A DNA stretch of 63,018 bases from NCBI RefSeq assembly GCF_900113325.1, contig NZ_FOOY01000008.1, forward strand, positions 67,388-130,405, given 5' to 3'. The notes beneath the pieces are model-generated. The model was given only the letters and a program-made list of their open reading frames with translations. It did not search any database and had not been told where the DNA came from. Position numbers and translations under genes: made by a program. This DNA comes from Sporolactobacillus nakayamae (GTDB lineage Bacteria > Bacillota > Bacilli > Bacillales > Sporolactobacillaceae). Shown here in pieces: positions 52,571-61,889 of this stretch. Position 1 is the first letter of the stretch. Every line of letters starts with the position of its first letter.

Positions 52571-55231
52571 TTATTGTTTGTTTCTCACACGCATTCCGAG
52601 CTTAATCAATTCGTTCACCAAGAGCGGGATCAAGGCAAACAGGATCACGATTACCCAGTCCTGCAGAGAAAGCATCTGGACATGGAACGCTGCCGCTAGG
52701 AACGGAACGGAGATCACGGCAAATTGAAGGACAATTCCCAGCAGGATTGCGCCGATCAAATATTTATTCGAGAACAAGCCAACCCGGAAGATGGAGTGCG
52801 ACGCGCTTCGCATCGACAGTGAGTAGAACAGCTGCGAGACCGCCAGCACAACAAATGCCATCGTTTCAGCATAAGTGAGCACCTTTTCCGGAATTGATCC
52901 GGACCATAGCTGGTAGCCATGCTCATTTAAGCCGAAGTAGAATGCTACTAAAGTCAGGATACCGATTAATGAGCCTCCGATTACAGCGCGCAATGCAGCT
53001 CCTCCGGCAAAGAAGCTTTCCTTAGGATCACGAGGCTTTTTCTTCATCACATCTTTATCTCCCGGATCGACGCCAAGTGCGATCGCCGGAAATGTGTCGG
53101 TAATGAGATTGATCCATAAAATTTGCGTTGGCAGAAGCGGCATCGGCCAAAAGAAGAGCACCGAAGCGAGAATCGCGACAATTTCCCCAAGGTTACAGGA
53201 GAGCAGGAAAACGACGGACTTCTTAATGTTGTTATAGATGTTGCGCCCTTCCTTGATCGCCGAGACAATCGTTGTAAAATTGTCGTCAGTCAAGATCATA
53301 TCGCTGGCACCTTTAGAAACGTCGGTACCCGTTATTCCCATAGCAACACCGATATCCGCATTTTTTAGCGAAGGTGCGTCATTCACTCCGTCACCTGTCA
53401 TTGAAACGATGTTGCCATGCGACTGAAAAGCTTTGACGATCTTAACCTTATGTTCCGGAGAAACACGGGAAAACACGCGGTAATTTCCGATTTTCTGCTT
53501 GAATTCTTCTTCAGGCATCGCATCGATGTCGCTTCCTGAAATTGTTTGTCCGAGCGATGTCGCCATTCCGAGCTGCATCGCAATCGCTGCCGCAGTGTGC
53601 TGGTGATCACCGGTAATCATAACCGGAGTAATTCCGGCCAGCTTCGCCTGACGGATCGCTTCTTTGACTTCCAGACGGGGCGGATCAATCATACCAACTA
53701 AACCGAGCAAGATAAGATCCTTTTCCATGTCCTCAGGCTCAATGATTTCGTCGGTATCCTTGTACGCAGCGCCAAGAACGCGCAAGGCTTGATCAGACAT
53801 TTCTTCCGCCGCTCGATGATAGTCCGCTTTTAACTGCTCTGAAAGTGGAACTTTTTCTCCGTCAACTAATGCATACGTCGCGATTTTTAAAATATTGTCA
53901 AAGGCGCCTTTCGTATGTACCCGGTAACGGCTGCCTTCTTTGTTTAACGTGGACATTAGTTTGCGATCCGAATCGAATGGTCTTTCTGCTACACGTTCAT
54001 GACCTGCCTCAAGCTCTCGCTTTGGCATATGATATTTTTCCCCCAGCACAAGCAGAGCAATCTCCGTTGGATCACCAGTGCTTTCGCCATCGACCAAAGT
54101 GGCGTCAGTACACAGAACAAAAGTCTGAATCAATTTCTCCTGTGTCCGTTTACTTGCTGTAGCTGTTCCCTCATCGGGCACATCAAAAAATTCACGATGC
54201 GTATATAAATGGAGAACTGTCATTTTGTTTTGCGTCAATGTTCCGGTTTTATCTGAACAAATAATATTAACCGAACCCAAGGTTTCAACTGCCGGCAGCC
54301 GTTTCACAATCGCGTTAATTCGCGACATCCTTGTCACGCCAAGCGCAAGCACAATGGCAACAATGGCAGGCAAGCCTTCCGGAATTGCAGCAACCGCAAG
54401 GCTGATTGCAGTCAGGAACATTTCAAAAAGGTCGCGTTTTTGTATCAAGGCAACGACAAAAATAAGCGCGCAAATTCCAATCGCGATGTAGCCCAATGTT
54501 CTTCCGAGCTCAGCTAGTCGTTTTTGTAGCGGTGTCATTTCCGTCTGCGTTTCATCGAGTCCCTTCGCAATCTTGCCAATTTCCGTATTCATACCCGTTC
54601 CGACAACGACACCTTCCGCGCGGCCATAAGTCACAAGTGTAGACATGAACGCCATGTTGGCCAAATCGCCCAGTGGCGTTTTCGGATCTTCGAATACATG
54701 TGAAGCGTCCTTCTCTGAAGGTACGGATTCACCAGTCAGCGCTGATTCTTCAATCTGCAGATTAACACTCTCGATCAAGCGAAGATCCGCAGGAATGTAG
54801 CGCCCCGCATCCAACACGACAATGTCACCCGGAACAAGGTCTTTTGAATCAATCTCAACGACATCACCGTCGCGGCGAACAAGCGCGCGCGGTGTTGTCA
54901 TTTTCTGCAGTGCCTCAATCGCTTTTTCCGCCTTGAATTCCTGAAATACACCGATGATCGCATTTAAAATGACAACGAGCAAAATAATGACCGAATCGGT
55001 GTATTCACCAATGAGGAGGGTAATAACTGCCGCGCCAAGTAAGACATAAATCAGCATATCCTTCAGCTGAGAGAAAAACAGAGCAACGATACTTTTCTTC
55101 GGTTTGCTTTTTAATTTATTTTCTCCATACGTTCCAAGCCTTGACTGTGCCTCCGCATCCGTCAGACCTTGTCTTTGATTGACCTGAAGTTCATTTAAAA
55201 CCTGTTCAACGTCTTTGGAAAACCAACTCAA
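52571..55231 (-). CDS. P-type Ca2+-transporting ATPase (SERCA-like)
   Basis: 886 residues. Cation ATPase N-domain at the start, TGES in EESALTGESVPSEK, Ca-site helix AAIPEGLPAIVA, phosphorylation site ICSDKTGTLTQNK, hinge MTGDGVNDAPSL and a six-helix C-terminal part: the PacL/YloB architecture with ten helices. Exports Ca2+ (or Mn2+) from the cytoplasm. Start TTG at 55231 follows AAGGATGGTG; a TTG 30 nt upstream has no good site. Confidence 0.93.
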   Translation of the reverse strand: MSWFSKDVEQVLNELQVNQRQGLTDAEAQSRLGTYGENKLKSKPKKSIVALFFSQLKDMLIYVLLGAAVITLLIGEYTDSVIILLVVILNAIIGVFQEFKAEKAIEALQKMTTPRALVRRDGDVVEIDSKDLVPGDIVVLDAGRYIPADLRLIESVNLQIEESALTGESVPSEKDASHVFEDPKTPLGDLANMAFMSTLVTYGRAEGVVVGTGMNTEIGKIAKGLDETQTEMTPLQKRLAELGRTLGYIAIGICALIFVVALIQKRDLFEMFLTAISLAVAAIPEGLPAIVAIVLALGVTRMSRINAIVKRLPAVETLGSVNIICSDKTGTLTQNKMTVLHLYTHREFFDVPDEGTATASKRTQEKLIQTFVLCTDATLVDGESTGDPTEIALLVLGEKYHMPKRELEAGHERVAERPFDSDRKLMSTLNKEGSRYRVHTKGAFDNILKIATYALVDGEKVPLSEQLKADYHRAAEEMSDQALRVLGAAYKDTDEIIEPEDMEKDLILLGLVGMIDPPRLEVKEAIRQAKLAGITPVMITGDHQHTAAAIAMQLGMATSLGQTISGSDIDAMPEEEFKQKIGNYRVFSRVSPEHKVKIVKAFQSHGNIVSMTGDGVNDAPSLKNADIGVAMGITGTDVSKGASDMILTDDNFTTIVSAIKEGRNIYNNIKKSVVFLLSCNLGEIVAILASVLFFWPMPLLPTQILWINLITDTFPAIALGVDPGDKDVMKKKPRDPKESFFAGGAALRAVIGGSLIGILTLVAFYFGLNEHGYQLWSGSIPEKVLTYAETMAFVVLAVSQLFYSLSMRSASHSIFRVGLFSNKYLIGAILLGIVLQFAVISVPFLAAAFHVQMLSLQDWVIVILFALIPLLVNELIKLGMRVRNKQ

Positions 55232-55450
55232 TATAGCTACACCATCCTTATCTCGCCACAACAGCCATAATCTATTCCTTTATCTTTACCCCTTTTTTCA
55301 TTCTCACAACCAAATCAATCAAATTTTCTGATGCAATTTGTCCATACTTTTCGAGTATATGAAAAAGTACCGGATTCTACGCCGGAATTTTTTAATCGCA
55401 TATTTTCGGGTGGCTCTGCTAAAGATAGAGTTTTAAGCACGTTCGATTCA

Positions 55451-57259
55451 TCAATACACAGTAAACGTTCGGGTCAAGCTTCGATTTCCCGCTCGATCTT
55501 GTGCATAAACCGTCAAGTTCTTTCCCTTTTTCTGCCTTTGGTGCAGCTTAATGCTGTAAATACCACGAGCATTCGCAGTTGCAGTGCCAAGCGATGTTTT
55601 GCCATACAGAACCGTGACACGCGCACTGGGTTCCGCTGTTCCCTGAATCTTCAGCTGTGTATGATAAAAACGCCGGACAATCGGCTTCACCGGCGGTGTC
55701 TGATCTTTAATCGTTACTTTCTTTGTCTGACCCGCATTCCCGCCGGTATCAGCGGCAAATACATCAAGTACGGTTCCGGCTCGCTGCTTTCCAATCGCGA
55801 CTTGGAAATGCCCGGAAGTGTCCGCCGTGCACTTGGTTAATAATCCGGCATGACCGACAACTGCAATGACTGCTCCGGGTTCTGTGTCGCCTTGAAGTTC
55901 CGTATCTTTGTCGCCAAATGAAGCGATATGCGGCTGCCTCGGCGCATCACGATCTTCCTGACGATCGGCCAGACTCGAATAAGTTATATGCACACCTTTG
56001 TCATTCGGAATTGACAAGGCATTGTTGACAACAACCGCTCCACCGCCTCTAAGCTTCGGCGACTTAGATTTGCTGCTGTAGACTTTCTTTTTCAACTGTT
56101 GAAATCCCGCAATTCCATGAAACCCATACGGACCCGTATTTTCATTCAGATAAAGGGCTTTGCGGAAATTACTCATGAAACGGCCAAAAGACATGTCCGG
56201 ACCGATATAATCATGAATCACGTCTTGAACCGCCCGGTAATCATTGTGCGGGTCTTGGATGATCCGCTTAAATAAATCCGCCGGTTGCCCGCATTGTATA
56301 TAAAGATATTGTATAAATAAATATGAAAGCGAATAGTTCGCCAAATTGTCGCCAAAATCATCCCAGTACAGCAGCGACTTGCCGTTCGCAATGGAGCGGG
56401 ATTCATTATAGTAATCAATTCGATCGTCAAGCGGCTTTCCCGCCAGCAATTGTTCTGCCGCAAGCGACAGTCCTTCATCAAGCCAAGTGTCCATCTCATC
56501 CCTTTTCTCAACAAGCACATTTTGATTATAATTAATAAGGTGCTGAAATTCGTGCACCAGTGTCGAATAAGCGAGTGACACTTTTTTATGTTTGCTTGAA
56601 CCAAGCGACGGATACGTATCAACATACACAATTTCGCTATGATTTGATTTCTTCTCTTTATACAAATCATTCGGGTCAAAATAGCCCGATGCGAAACCTC
56701 CATTTTTTTCTGCACTGCCGTCCTTAATATCAAAACAAAGCAAATTGATTTTCCCATCATGATCCACATCAGACGGCGCACCGAAATAACGATTGTCCAG
56801 TGGAAAAATGGTTTGATCAAACGTTTTGCCAAGCGTCGCCGCATCCTTTTTTGACAGCTGGTTTCCGTTCACCCACACCTTGGTGTGCTTGCCTACGTAG
56901 ATTAATTTAGCAGTAATCTGATACCGCTTATCCGTCGACAAATCGGACACCCAGAACTTCTTGCCTGAACCGACCTTGACGCTCTTTCGCTTTTTCACTG
57001 AGTGGTTTAACGGACTGTATTCTGCCCGCAGTCTTAGTGGCTGTACATAATCAAGCCGGTAAGAAGCTCTTTTCAATTTTTGGGTTTTCGCATAACTTTT
57101 ATTATTAATACTGAAATTCCCCGTGTTTTCCGTTTTGTAGCCGTTTGCGGACTCGTTGCTGATCAGAAACGGACCACCAGCCGCGAACGTCGTGCCCGCA
57201 GGAACAAAAAGAAACAGTGCCATGAGAATGAGTAGTATTCGTCGCATGAAACGGTTCAT
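55451..57259 (-). CDS. Secreted zinc metalloprotease, M30-like, with C-terminal Ig-type domains
   Basis: About 602 residues. Signal peptide (MNRFMRRILLILMALFLFVP... cleaved near TTFA). Catalytic zinc motif HEFQHLINYN near residue 255, with the third ligand and downstream Glu in DTWLDEGLSLAAEQ. This resembles the M30 (hyicolysin) family. Residues of about 430-602 form two bacterial Ig-like repeats (IKDQTPPVKPI, TAEPSARVTV, YAQDRAGN), as found in cell-wall or polymer-attached enzymes. No LPXTG or wall anchor seen. ATG chosen 7 nt after GGGGGAG. Confidence 0.82.
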   Translation of the reverse strand: MNRFMRRILLILMALFLFVPAGTTFAAGGPFLISNESANGYKTENTGNFSINNKSYAKTQKLKRASYRLDYVQPLRLRAEYSPLNHSVKKRKSVKVGSGKKFWVSDLSTDKRYQITAKLIYVGKHTKVWVNGNQLSKKDAATLGKTFDQTIFPLDNRYFGAPSDVDHDGKINLLCFDIKDGSAEKNGGFASGYFDPNDLYKEKKSNHSEIVYVDTYPSLGSSKHKKVSLAYSTLVHEFQHLINYNQNVLVEKRDEMDTWLDEGLSLAAEQLLAGKPLDDRIDYYNESRSIANGKSLLYWDDFGDNLANYSLSYLFIQYLYIQCGQPADLFKRIIQDPHNDYRAVQDVIHDYIGPDMSFGRFMSNFRKALYLNENTGPYGFHGIAGFQQLKKKVYSSKSKSPKLRGGGAVVVNNALSIPNDKGVHITYSSLADRQEDRDAPRQPHIASFGDKDTELQGDTEPGAVIAVVGHAGLLTKCTADTSGHFQVAIGKQRAGTVLDVFAADTGGNAGQTKKVTIKDQTPPVKPIVRRFYHTQLKIQGTAEPSARVTVLYGKTSLGTATANARGIYSIKLHQRQKKGKNLTVYAQDRAGNRSLTRTFTVY

Positions 57260-57366
57260 CAAATCGCTCCCCCCGGCAGCAAAACTCAAAGATTCGTAAT
57301 CTTATATCTTGTTAAAGTGTACGCAATCTCATTCGGGAACTCAACTTTCTAGTGGTTCGTTTAACT

Positions 57367-57396
57367 TTGAACGCCACCTATAGTTTAGGTTATACT
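57367..57396 (+). promoter_or_regulatory. Promoter of the small membrane protein gene
   Basis: TTGAAC (57367-57372), 18 bp, TATACT (57391-57396); start near 57403, 40 nt before the ATG. Confidence 0.6.
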
Positions 57397-57443
57397 AAAA
57401 GCAGTCGAATTGTAATCCCTTACACAAAAAGGACGTGCCTCGC

Positions 57444-57671
57444 ATGTGCCATAAGAAAAAGTCATTAACTACAACTATTCGCACAGTCATTATGTATATC
57501 TCTTGGTTATTTTTAGTCGCTTGGTGCGTCACTTATCTGGCTCTATGGCTAAGCTCAAAAAACTCCGTTTATATCCTAACTGGAATGATTGGCGCATGCG
57601 GCATACTCTTCCAGATTTATCTTATTAAACGAACCAAGGCACAAGACGAATCCGTCAAAAATAAGGATTAA
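57444..57671 (+). CDS. Small membrane protein of unknown function
   Basis: 75 residues. A basic N-terminus (CHKKKS) and two hydrophobic helices (about 15-37 and 42-60) are followed by a charged tail. A promoter is visible, with AAAAAGGA before ATG. Not recognised. Its last 17 bases overlap the 3' end of the convergent DUF2785 gene. Confidence 0.6.
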   Translation: MCHKKKSLTTTIRTVIMYISWLFLVAWCVTYLALWLSSKNSVYILTGMIGACGILFQIYLIKRTKAQDESVKNKD

Positions 57672-58506
57672 ACGCCCGTTCCAACTTCATAAGCGCGTCG
57701 TCTGCCTCTTGGTCGAGCAAGGCGGCATTTTTCAGTCTGAAATAGACACAACGCACAAAATGCTTCATATTCACTCTTTGGATGAGATACTTGCGAAACG
57801 CTAAGGCATGAACCGATTGATTGGGTTTGTTTAATGTCACCGCATGAAGCCACTGAAGGAGAACGGAAACCGTTATTTTCTTCGCTGTAATCATGCTGAC
57901 AACCGCAGTCGCCATACGTTCGTCCTCCTCCGCATCAAACACGGTCGGCGCATTCCGAAGCATCATCAGCAAGCTTTTCCAGATTGCCAAACACTCAGAT
58001 TCTCCGACGAACCGATTCTGTGCACATTCATCAAGCGCATCACTGATATGCGCAGGCGCGTGTGCCCATCCTTTTCCTTCAACGAAGCTACGATAATCGT
58101 TTTCTAGTTCACAATAATGATTCAACTGCTGGAGCAACTCCATGTATTTCTGCCTGCTGATAAAATGCTCGTGGTTGTCACGATACAAAATCAGCGCGAT
58201 AAGCAGTGCTGAGAAGGATCTCAGAAACACATGATCCGACACGCCTTCACTAATTTTATTAAAAAGCAATTCTTCAGAAACCGCCTGCTTCAACAGCATT
58301 ATGAGCTCCGACCCATCAAGCAGCTTGAATTCAATCAACCATTTTGAAAGAATTGTGTAGCCGAGATCATCTCTTAAGTCACTATCTGTGGAATGAAGAG
58401 CGCGCATAACGTACTTTACCGCTTCAAAGTCGGATAATTCTTCTGGTACATGAAAATCATTATTTTTGATGTCAATTAGCGTTTCTTTCAATTCGATATC
58501 GTTCAT
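57655..58506 (-). CDS. DUF2785 domain protein
   Basis: 283 residues, helical. FVEGKGWAHAPAHISDALDE (about 143-162) is the most recognisable DUF2785 segment. Predicted cytoplasmic, function unknown. Confidence 0.85.
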   Translation of the reverse strand: MNDIELKETLIDIKNNDFHVPEELSDFEAVKYVMRALHSTDSDLRDDLGYTILSKWLIEFKLLDGSELIMLLKQAVSEELLFNKISEGVSDHVFLRSFSALLIALILYRDNHEHFISRQKYMELLQQLNHYCELENDYRSFVEGKGWAHAPAHISDALDECAQNRFVGESECLAIWKSLLMMLRNAPTVFDAEEDERMATAVVSMITAKKITVSVLLQWLHAVTLNKPNQSVHALAFRKYLIQRVNMKHFVRCVYFRLKNAALLDQEADDALMKLERAFNPYF

Positions 58507-58608
58507 TGTGTTCCTCGCAAATCTTTATTTGATTGATTCATATAGAAATCTTCTTTCTTTCATATTTACCATACAAATAAATACGCTCAGTTCCGCAGCT
58601 TACGTTTG

Positions 58609-59019
58609 CTACTCATATAGAAAGATCTGCATGCCCGGCGCATCGGTTGGACGCGCTTTAAATCCGAATCGTTCATAAAAAGGTTGTTTTCCTTTCGCGC
58701 ACGAAAGCTGGATCCATTTCAGTCCATTCGCTTTGCAATGGTTCACTAACCGCTTTACGATTTCCGTTCCGATTCCTTTTTGTCGGTAATCCGGTGAGAC
58801 GATCAGGTCACAAAGAAATGCTTGATGCACACCATCGGAAATGATGCGGCCAAATCCAATAAGCTGCTTGTCCTCATAAACACTCAGCGTATACCAACTG
58901 TTGCTGATTGCTTGATGAAGCTGTTCTTCACTTAAATCGAGATGATCATTCCAGCCAGTTGTTTGAAACAGCTCAAAAAAATCTGCTGATGATGGTATTT
59001 GATCAAGAAAATTTTTCAT
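58609..59019 (-). CDS. GNAT family N-acetyltransferase
   Basis: 136 residues. The acetyl-CoA loop is in VSPDYRQKGIGTEIVKRLV (about 80-98), and FYERFGFKARP is the usual C-terminal turn. Acceptor unknown. ATG at 59019 after GAGGAGATC. A decayed SDR gene follows upstream on the same strand. Confidence 0.9.
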   Translation of the reverse strand: MKNFLDQIPSSADFFELFQTTGWNDHLDLSEEQLHQAISNSWYTLSVYEDKQLIGFGRIISDGVHQAFLCDLIVSPDYRQKGIGTEIVKRLVNHCKANGLKWIQLSCAKGKQPFYERFGFKARPTDAPGMQIFLYE

Positions 59020-59103
59020 AGAAGATCTCCTCGTATATAGGAACGAAATTTTCATTTAATTTGTTACATCATGTGATTAATAGCAGAGTATCTGGCATTC
59101 TCC

Positions 59104-59540
59104 TTATCTCATAAATCCACCTTCAGAATGGATCGTTTGACCAGTAATCCAATCCGCTTCATCACTTACAAGAAATTTTACTACTTTTGCTGCGTCTGTC
59201 GGTTGCCCTATCCGTCCCAATGGAAATTTGGATAATAGTTCATTTTTTATTTCTTTTGTCATCCATCCTGTATCGGTAGGACCCGGGTTGATCGCATTTA
59301 CTGTTATCCCAAGAGACGCAAGTTCGGCAGACAACGTGATCGTCATCGCATCAACTGCCCCCTTTGTTGTCGCATAGGCTAATTCACCCGGCATTGGCTC
59401 CTGAAATTGACCTGAAGTGAGGTTGACAATCCTTCCACCTCTTTTTTTCTTAAAAATTCGGGCAAATTGAACGCTTAATAACGTCCTTTTTTCCTGCTTG
59501 CTCCTGTAACGATAGCTGTTTTCCCAGCTAAATCAGCCAT
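59104..59540 (-). pseudogene. Short-chain dehydrogenase, internally deleted and frameshifted
   Basis: The 5' end reads MADLAGKTAIVTGASRKKG, a normal SDR start, then a stop. In another frame the sequence resumes with FARIFKKKRGGRIVNLTSGQ (normally around residue 120-140) and continues through YATTKGAVDAM (catalytic Tyr and Lys) to GQTIHSEGGFMR. About 90-100 residues between the two are missing. A product from the internal ATG at 59394 would lack the NAD(P) site. Confidence 0.85.
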
Positions 59541-59746
59541 ATACACCCCACCTCGCTTCAGTTCTTGCTTCTTCATTTGTTGTTTTGTTAACAAGATTTG
59601 TGCTATGTCACTTGCCAGAGGGCAAAATTTATTCGACCTTGGCCCACACAAAATTTTTTAAATTCTTGATTCATTTGTAATTATCTGATCAATAGCGACG
59701 TACTTTGCATGAATCCTGTTTTGACCTACTTCAAAATGAGCCATAT

Positions 59747-60397
59747 TCACAAATAATTCACGATCTCATCCAAGGTTTTCACCTCGGAGTAAGGCATGCA
59801 ATTTTGAAGTCCCCTTTTCGATTGGCGATTCACCCATATTCTTCTCCAGTTCATTCTTTGTGCGGGAACCATATCCCACCAGAAACCGGCTGCTATATGG
59901 ACATGATGATTCGTTCGCAACTCATTTTGAACCTGCTCAAATAAACTTAATTGCGGCTTGTACGCATGCAGATCCTCTGCCAGGTAAACAGAATCAAAGT
60001 CATTTTTAAGCGACTCTAAGTTAGATCTCATAATATTCCAATCAGAATTGGACATAATCGATGTTTGATAGCCTTGGGATTTCAAATTTTTCAATGTATC
60101 AATCACTTCAGGAAATGGAGATAGTTCTTTATGTACCTTTATTAGTCGCTCGTATTGATCAGTTAACTTGTCAACATTCAATTCCATTTCACAATACCGC
60201 AGAGCCTTAAAAATAATAGCACTGTAAACAGTAAATAGTCCTTCCCCATACATCAATCGATCCTCATAATTGACATAGGTAGTGACCAATGCCGATTTAT
60301 CAATTCCGTACTCTTCCGCAATTTTCTCCAGTTCTTTCCAAAAAGGCGTCGTATCAATCAATGTTCCATAACAATCAAAAGTTAATTGTTCAGCCAA
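59747..60397 (-). CDS. HAD-superfamily hydrolase, haloacid dehalogenase type II-like
   Basis: 216 residues. The nucleophile motif is altered in part: LTFDCYGTLID (Asp kept). Motif II is SIMSNSDWN, Lys in HAYKPQLSLF, and motif IV is IAAGFWWDM, where the usual GD-x-x-x-D is not well kept. Hydrolyses a small halogenated or phosphorylated compound, substrate unknown. TTG start 8 nt after AGAGGAG. Confidence 0.8.
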   Translation of the reverse strand: MAEQLTFDCYGTLIDTTPFWKELEKIAEEYGIDKSALVTTYVNYEDRLMYGEGLFTVYSAIIFKALRYCEMELNVDKLTDQYERLIKVHKELSPFPEVIDTLKNLKSQGYQTSIMSNSDWNIMRSNLESLKNDFDSVYLAEDLHAYKPQLSLFEQVQNELRTNHHVHIAAGFWWDMVPAQRMNWRRIWVNRQSKRGLQNCMPYSEVKTLDEIVNYL

Positions 60398-60564
60398 TAC
60401 TATCTCTCCTCTCAAAAGATTATGAGTGAAATAGAAACCATTCTGTTCATCTGCCGCATCTAAAAAATCGAAGTATGTCTTTAGTTCCTATACTTTATAA
60501 TAATCGGATTAACGCAGAATCCCAATACTATTTGCTTTCGTTGTGAAAACCAAATCTTTGATAA

Positions 60565-61710
60565 TCAAAGCCATTTACCAACATGAAAATTACGTTCCAG
60601 CAACGCCCAATTCTCCGGATAGGGAAAGCCTAAAGCCCAATAGCTGATCCCGCGCAGATTATATAATCGGACAAGATCAAATTTCGCTTGTGCACTGCGT
60701 GCATCTTCAAACCATACTTCATGTGTACGCCCGCTGGCATCCACATACATGTAAAAAGGTGATTGCGCGGTTTCATTGAACTGAATACTTACACCGTTAA
60801 AAATGGCGCGTTCAAGTGCTTCTTTTGGACTGAAAGTTTCTGCTTCCTGTCCCTCTTTGTGCGGGAGCAGCCAATCTCGAGCGTACGTTTCAAACCCAAG
60901 CGAAATTTTACTTGCCGGCATCACCGATAAAGCGTACTCAACCACGCGTTTCATTTCATTAACCGGCGATATGGCTTGAGGCGGACCAAAACGATATCCC
61001 CACTCGTAGGTCATTAAGACAACAAAATCGACAATTCGGCCATGCGCTTCATAATCATACGCAGTGTATTCCGCACGCGGTTGATCGATGGCTGTTTTCG
61101 GCATAACCGCTGTAGATACGCTGAACCCAAGCGGATGCAGTCGGTCGACAACAAATTGTAAAAAATCATTGAACCCTTGCCGATCCTCAGGTCGCACACT
61201 TTCAAAATCAATGTTCAAACCGCGGTAACCCTTTTGCTGCATGACACGAATAACCGATGATACCAAATTTTCGCGTGCTGACGATGACGTGAAAATTGCA
61301 TGAGCGACATCAGCGCCTGATTCATTTAGCGAGAAATTAACAATTGGCATAAGAGGCACGATGCTGTGCGCATAGGCAGCAGCTATGGATTCCTGATCGT
61401 CCAAATTATCCAAGTTGCCAGCCTCCGTTACATGATAAGCAAACGGCAGCACAGTCGAAAGAAGACCGTTCCGCTGAACAATTTCGGCAGCAGCTTCTTT
61501 TACCGGCTGATACGTATAAGCGTTGACTTCAATGACCGGTCGTTCAGGTGCGAAAACCGGCGGCATGGACGGAATGACCAGCGCCTGTCCCGGGACGAGC
61601 CGCTCCGGATAAGCTAATCCATTTAACGCAACAATGCTGACAAGCGGCACTTGATAATGTTGAGCAATTCCCCATAATGATTCACCGCTTTGCACGACGT
61701 GGATGTCCAT
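60565..61710 (-). CDS. LysM domain glycoside hydrolase family 18 protein (spore germination/cortex-lytic type)
   Basis: 381 residues. One N-terminal LysM repeat (2-46: VVQSGESLWGIAQHYQVPL) and a GH18 barrel (about 58-380) with the catalytic signature GLNIDFESV (DxxDxDxE form shortened to NIDFE) and a MTYEWGYRFGPP strand. YaaH/YdhD-like proteins act in spores without signal peptides, and this one also lacks one. Probably an N-acetylglucosaminidase acting on spore cortex. Confidence 0.88.
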   Translation of the reverse strand: MDIHVVQSGESLWGIAQHYQVPLVSIVALNGLAYPERLVPGQALVIPSMPPVFAPERPVIEVNAYTYQPVKEAAAEIVQRNGLLSTVLPFAYHVTEAGNLDNLDDQESIAAAYAHSIVPLMPIVNFSLNESGADVAHAIFTSSSARENLVSSVIRVMQQKGYRGLNIDFESVRPEDRQGFNDFLQFVVDRLHPLGFSVSTAVMPKTAIDQPRAEYTAYDYEAHGRIVDFVVLMTYEWGYRFGPPQAISPVNEMKRVVEYALSVMPASKISLGFETYARDWLLPHKEGQEAETFSPKEALERAIFNGVSIQFNETAQSPFYMYVDASGRTHEVWFEDARSAQAKFDLVRLYNLRGISYWALGFPYPENWALLERNFHVGKWL

Positions 61711-61889
61711 GATTCATTACTCCTCCCGCATCATTCGTTTTTTATCGAAGTCGTTCAACATCCTTATAATTATGATGAAACGTTAACGAATAGATTAAAG
61801 TAGAAGATTTTTATTTTGAAAACGGTTTGCCTTACTAGGGAATGTCTGCCCATCATGCCAGAAATTTCAAAGGTGGAGGCGGCATATCC

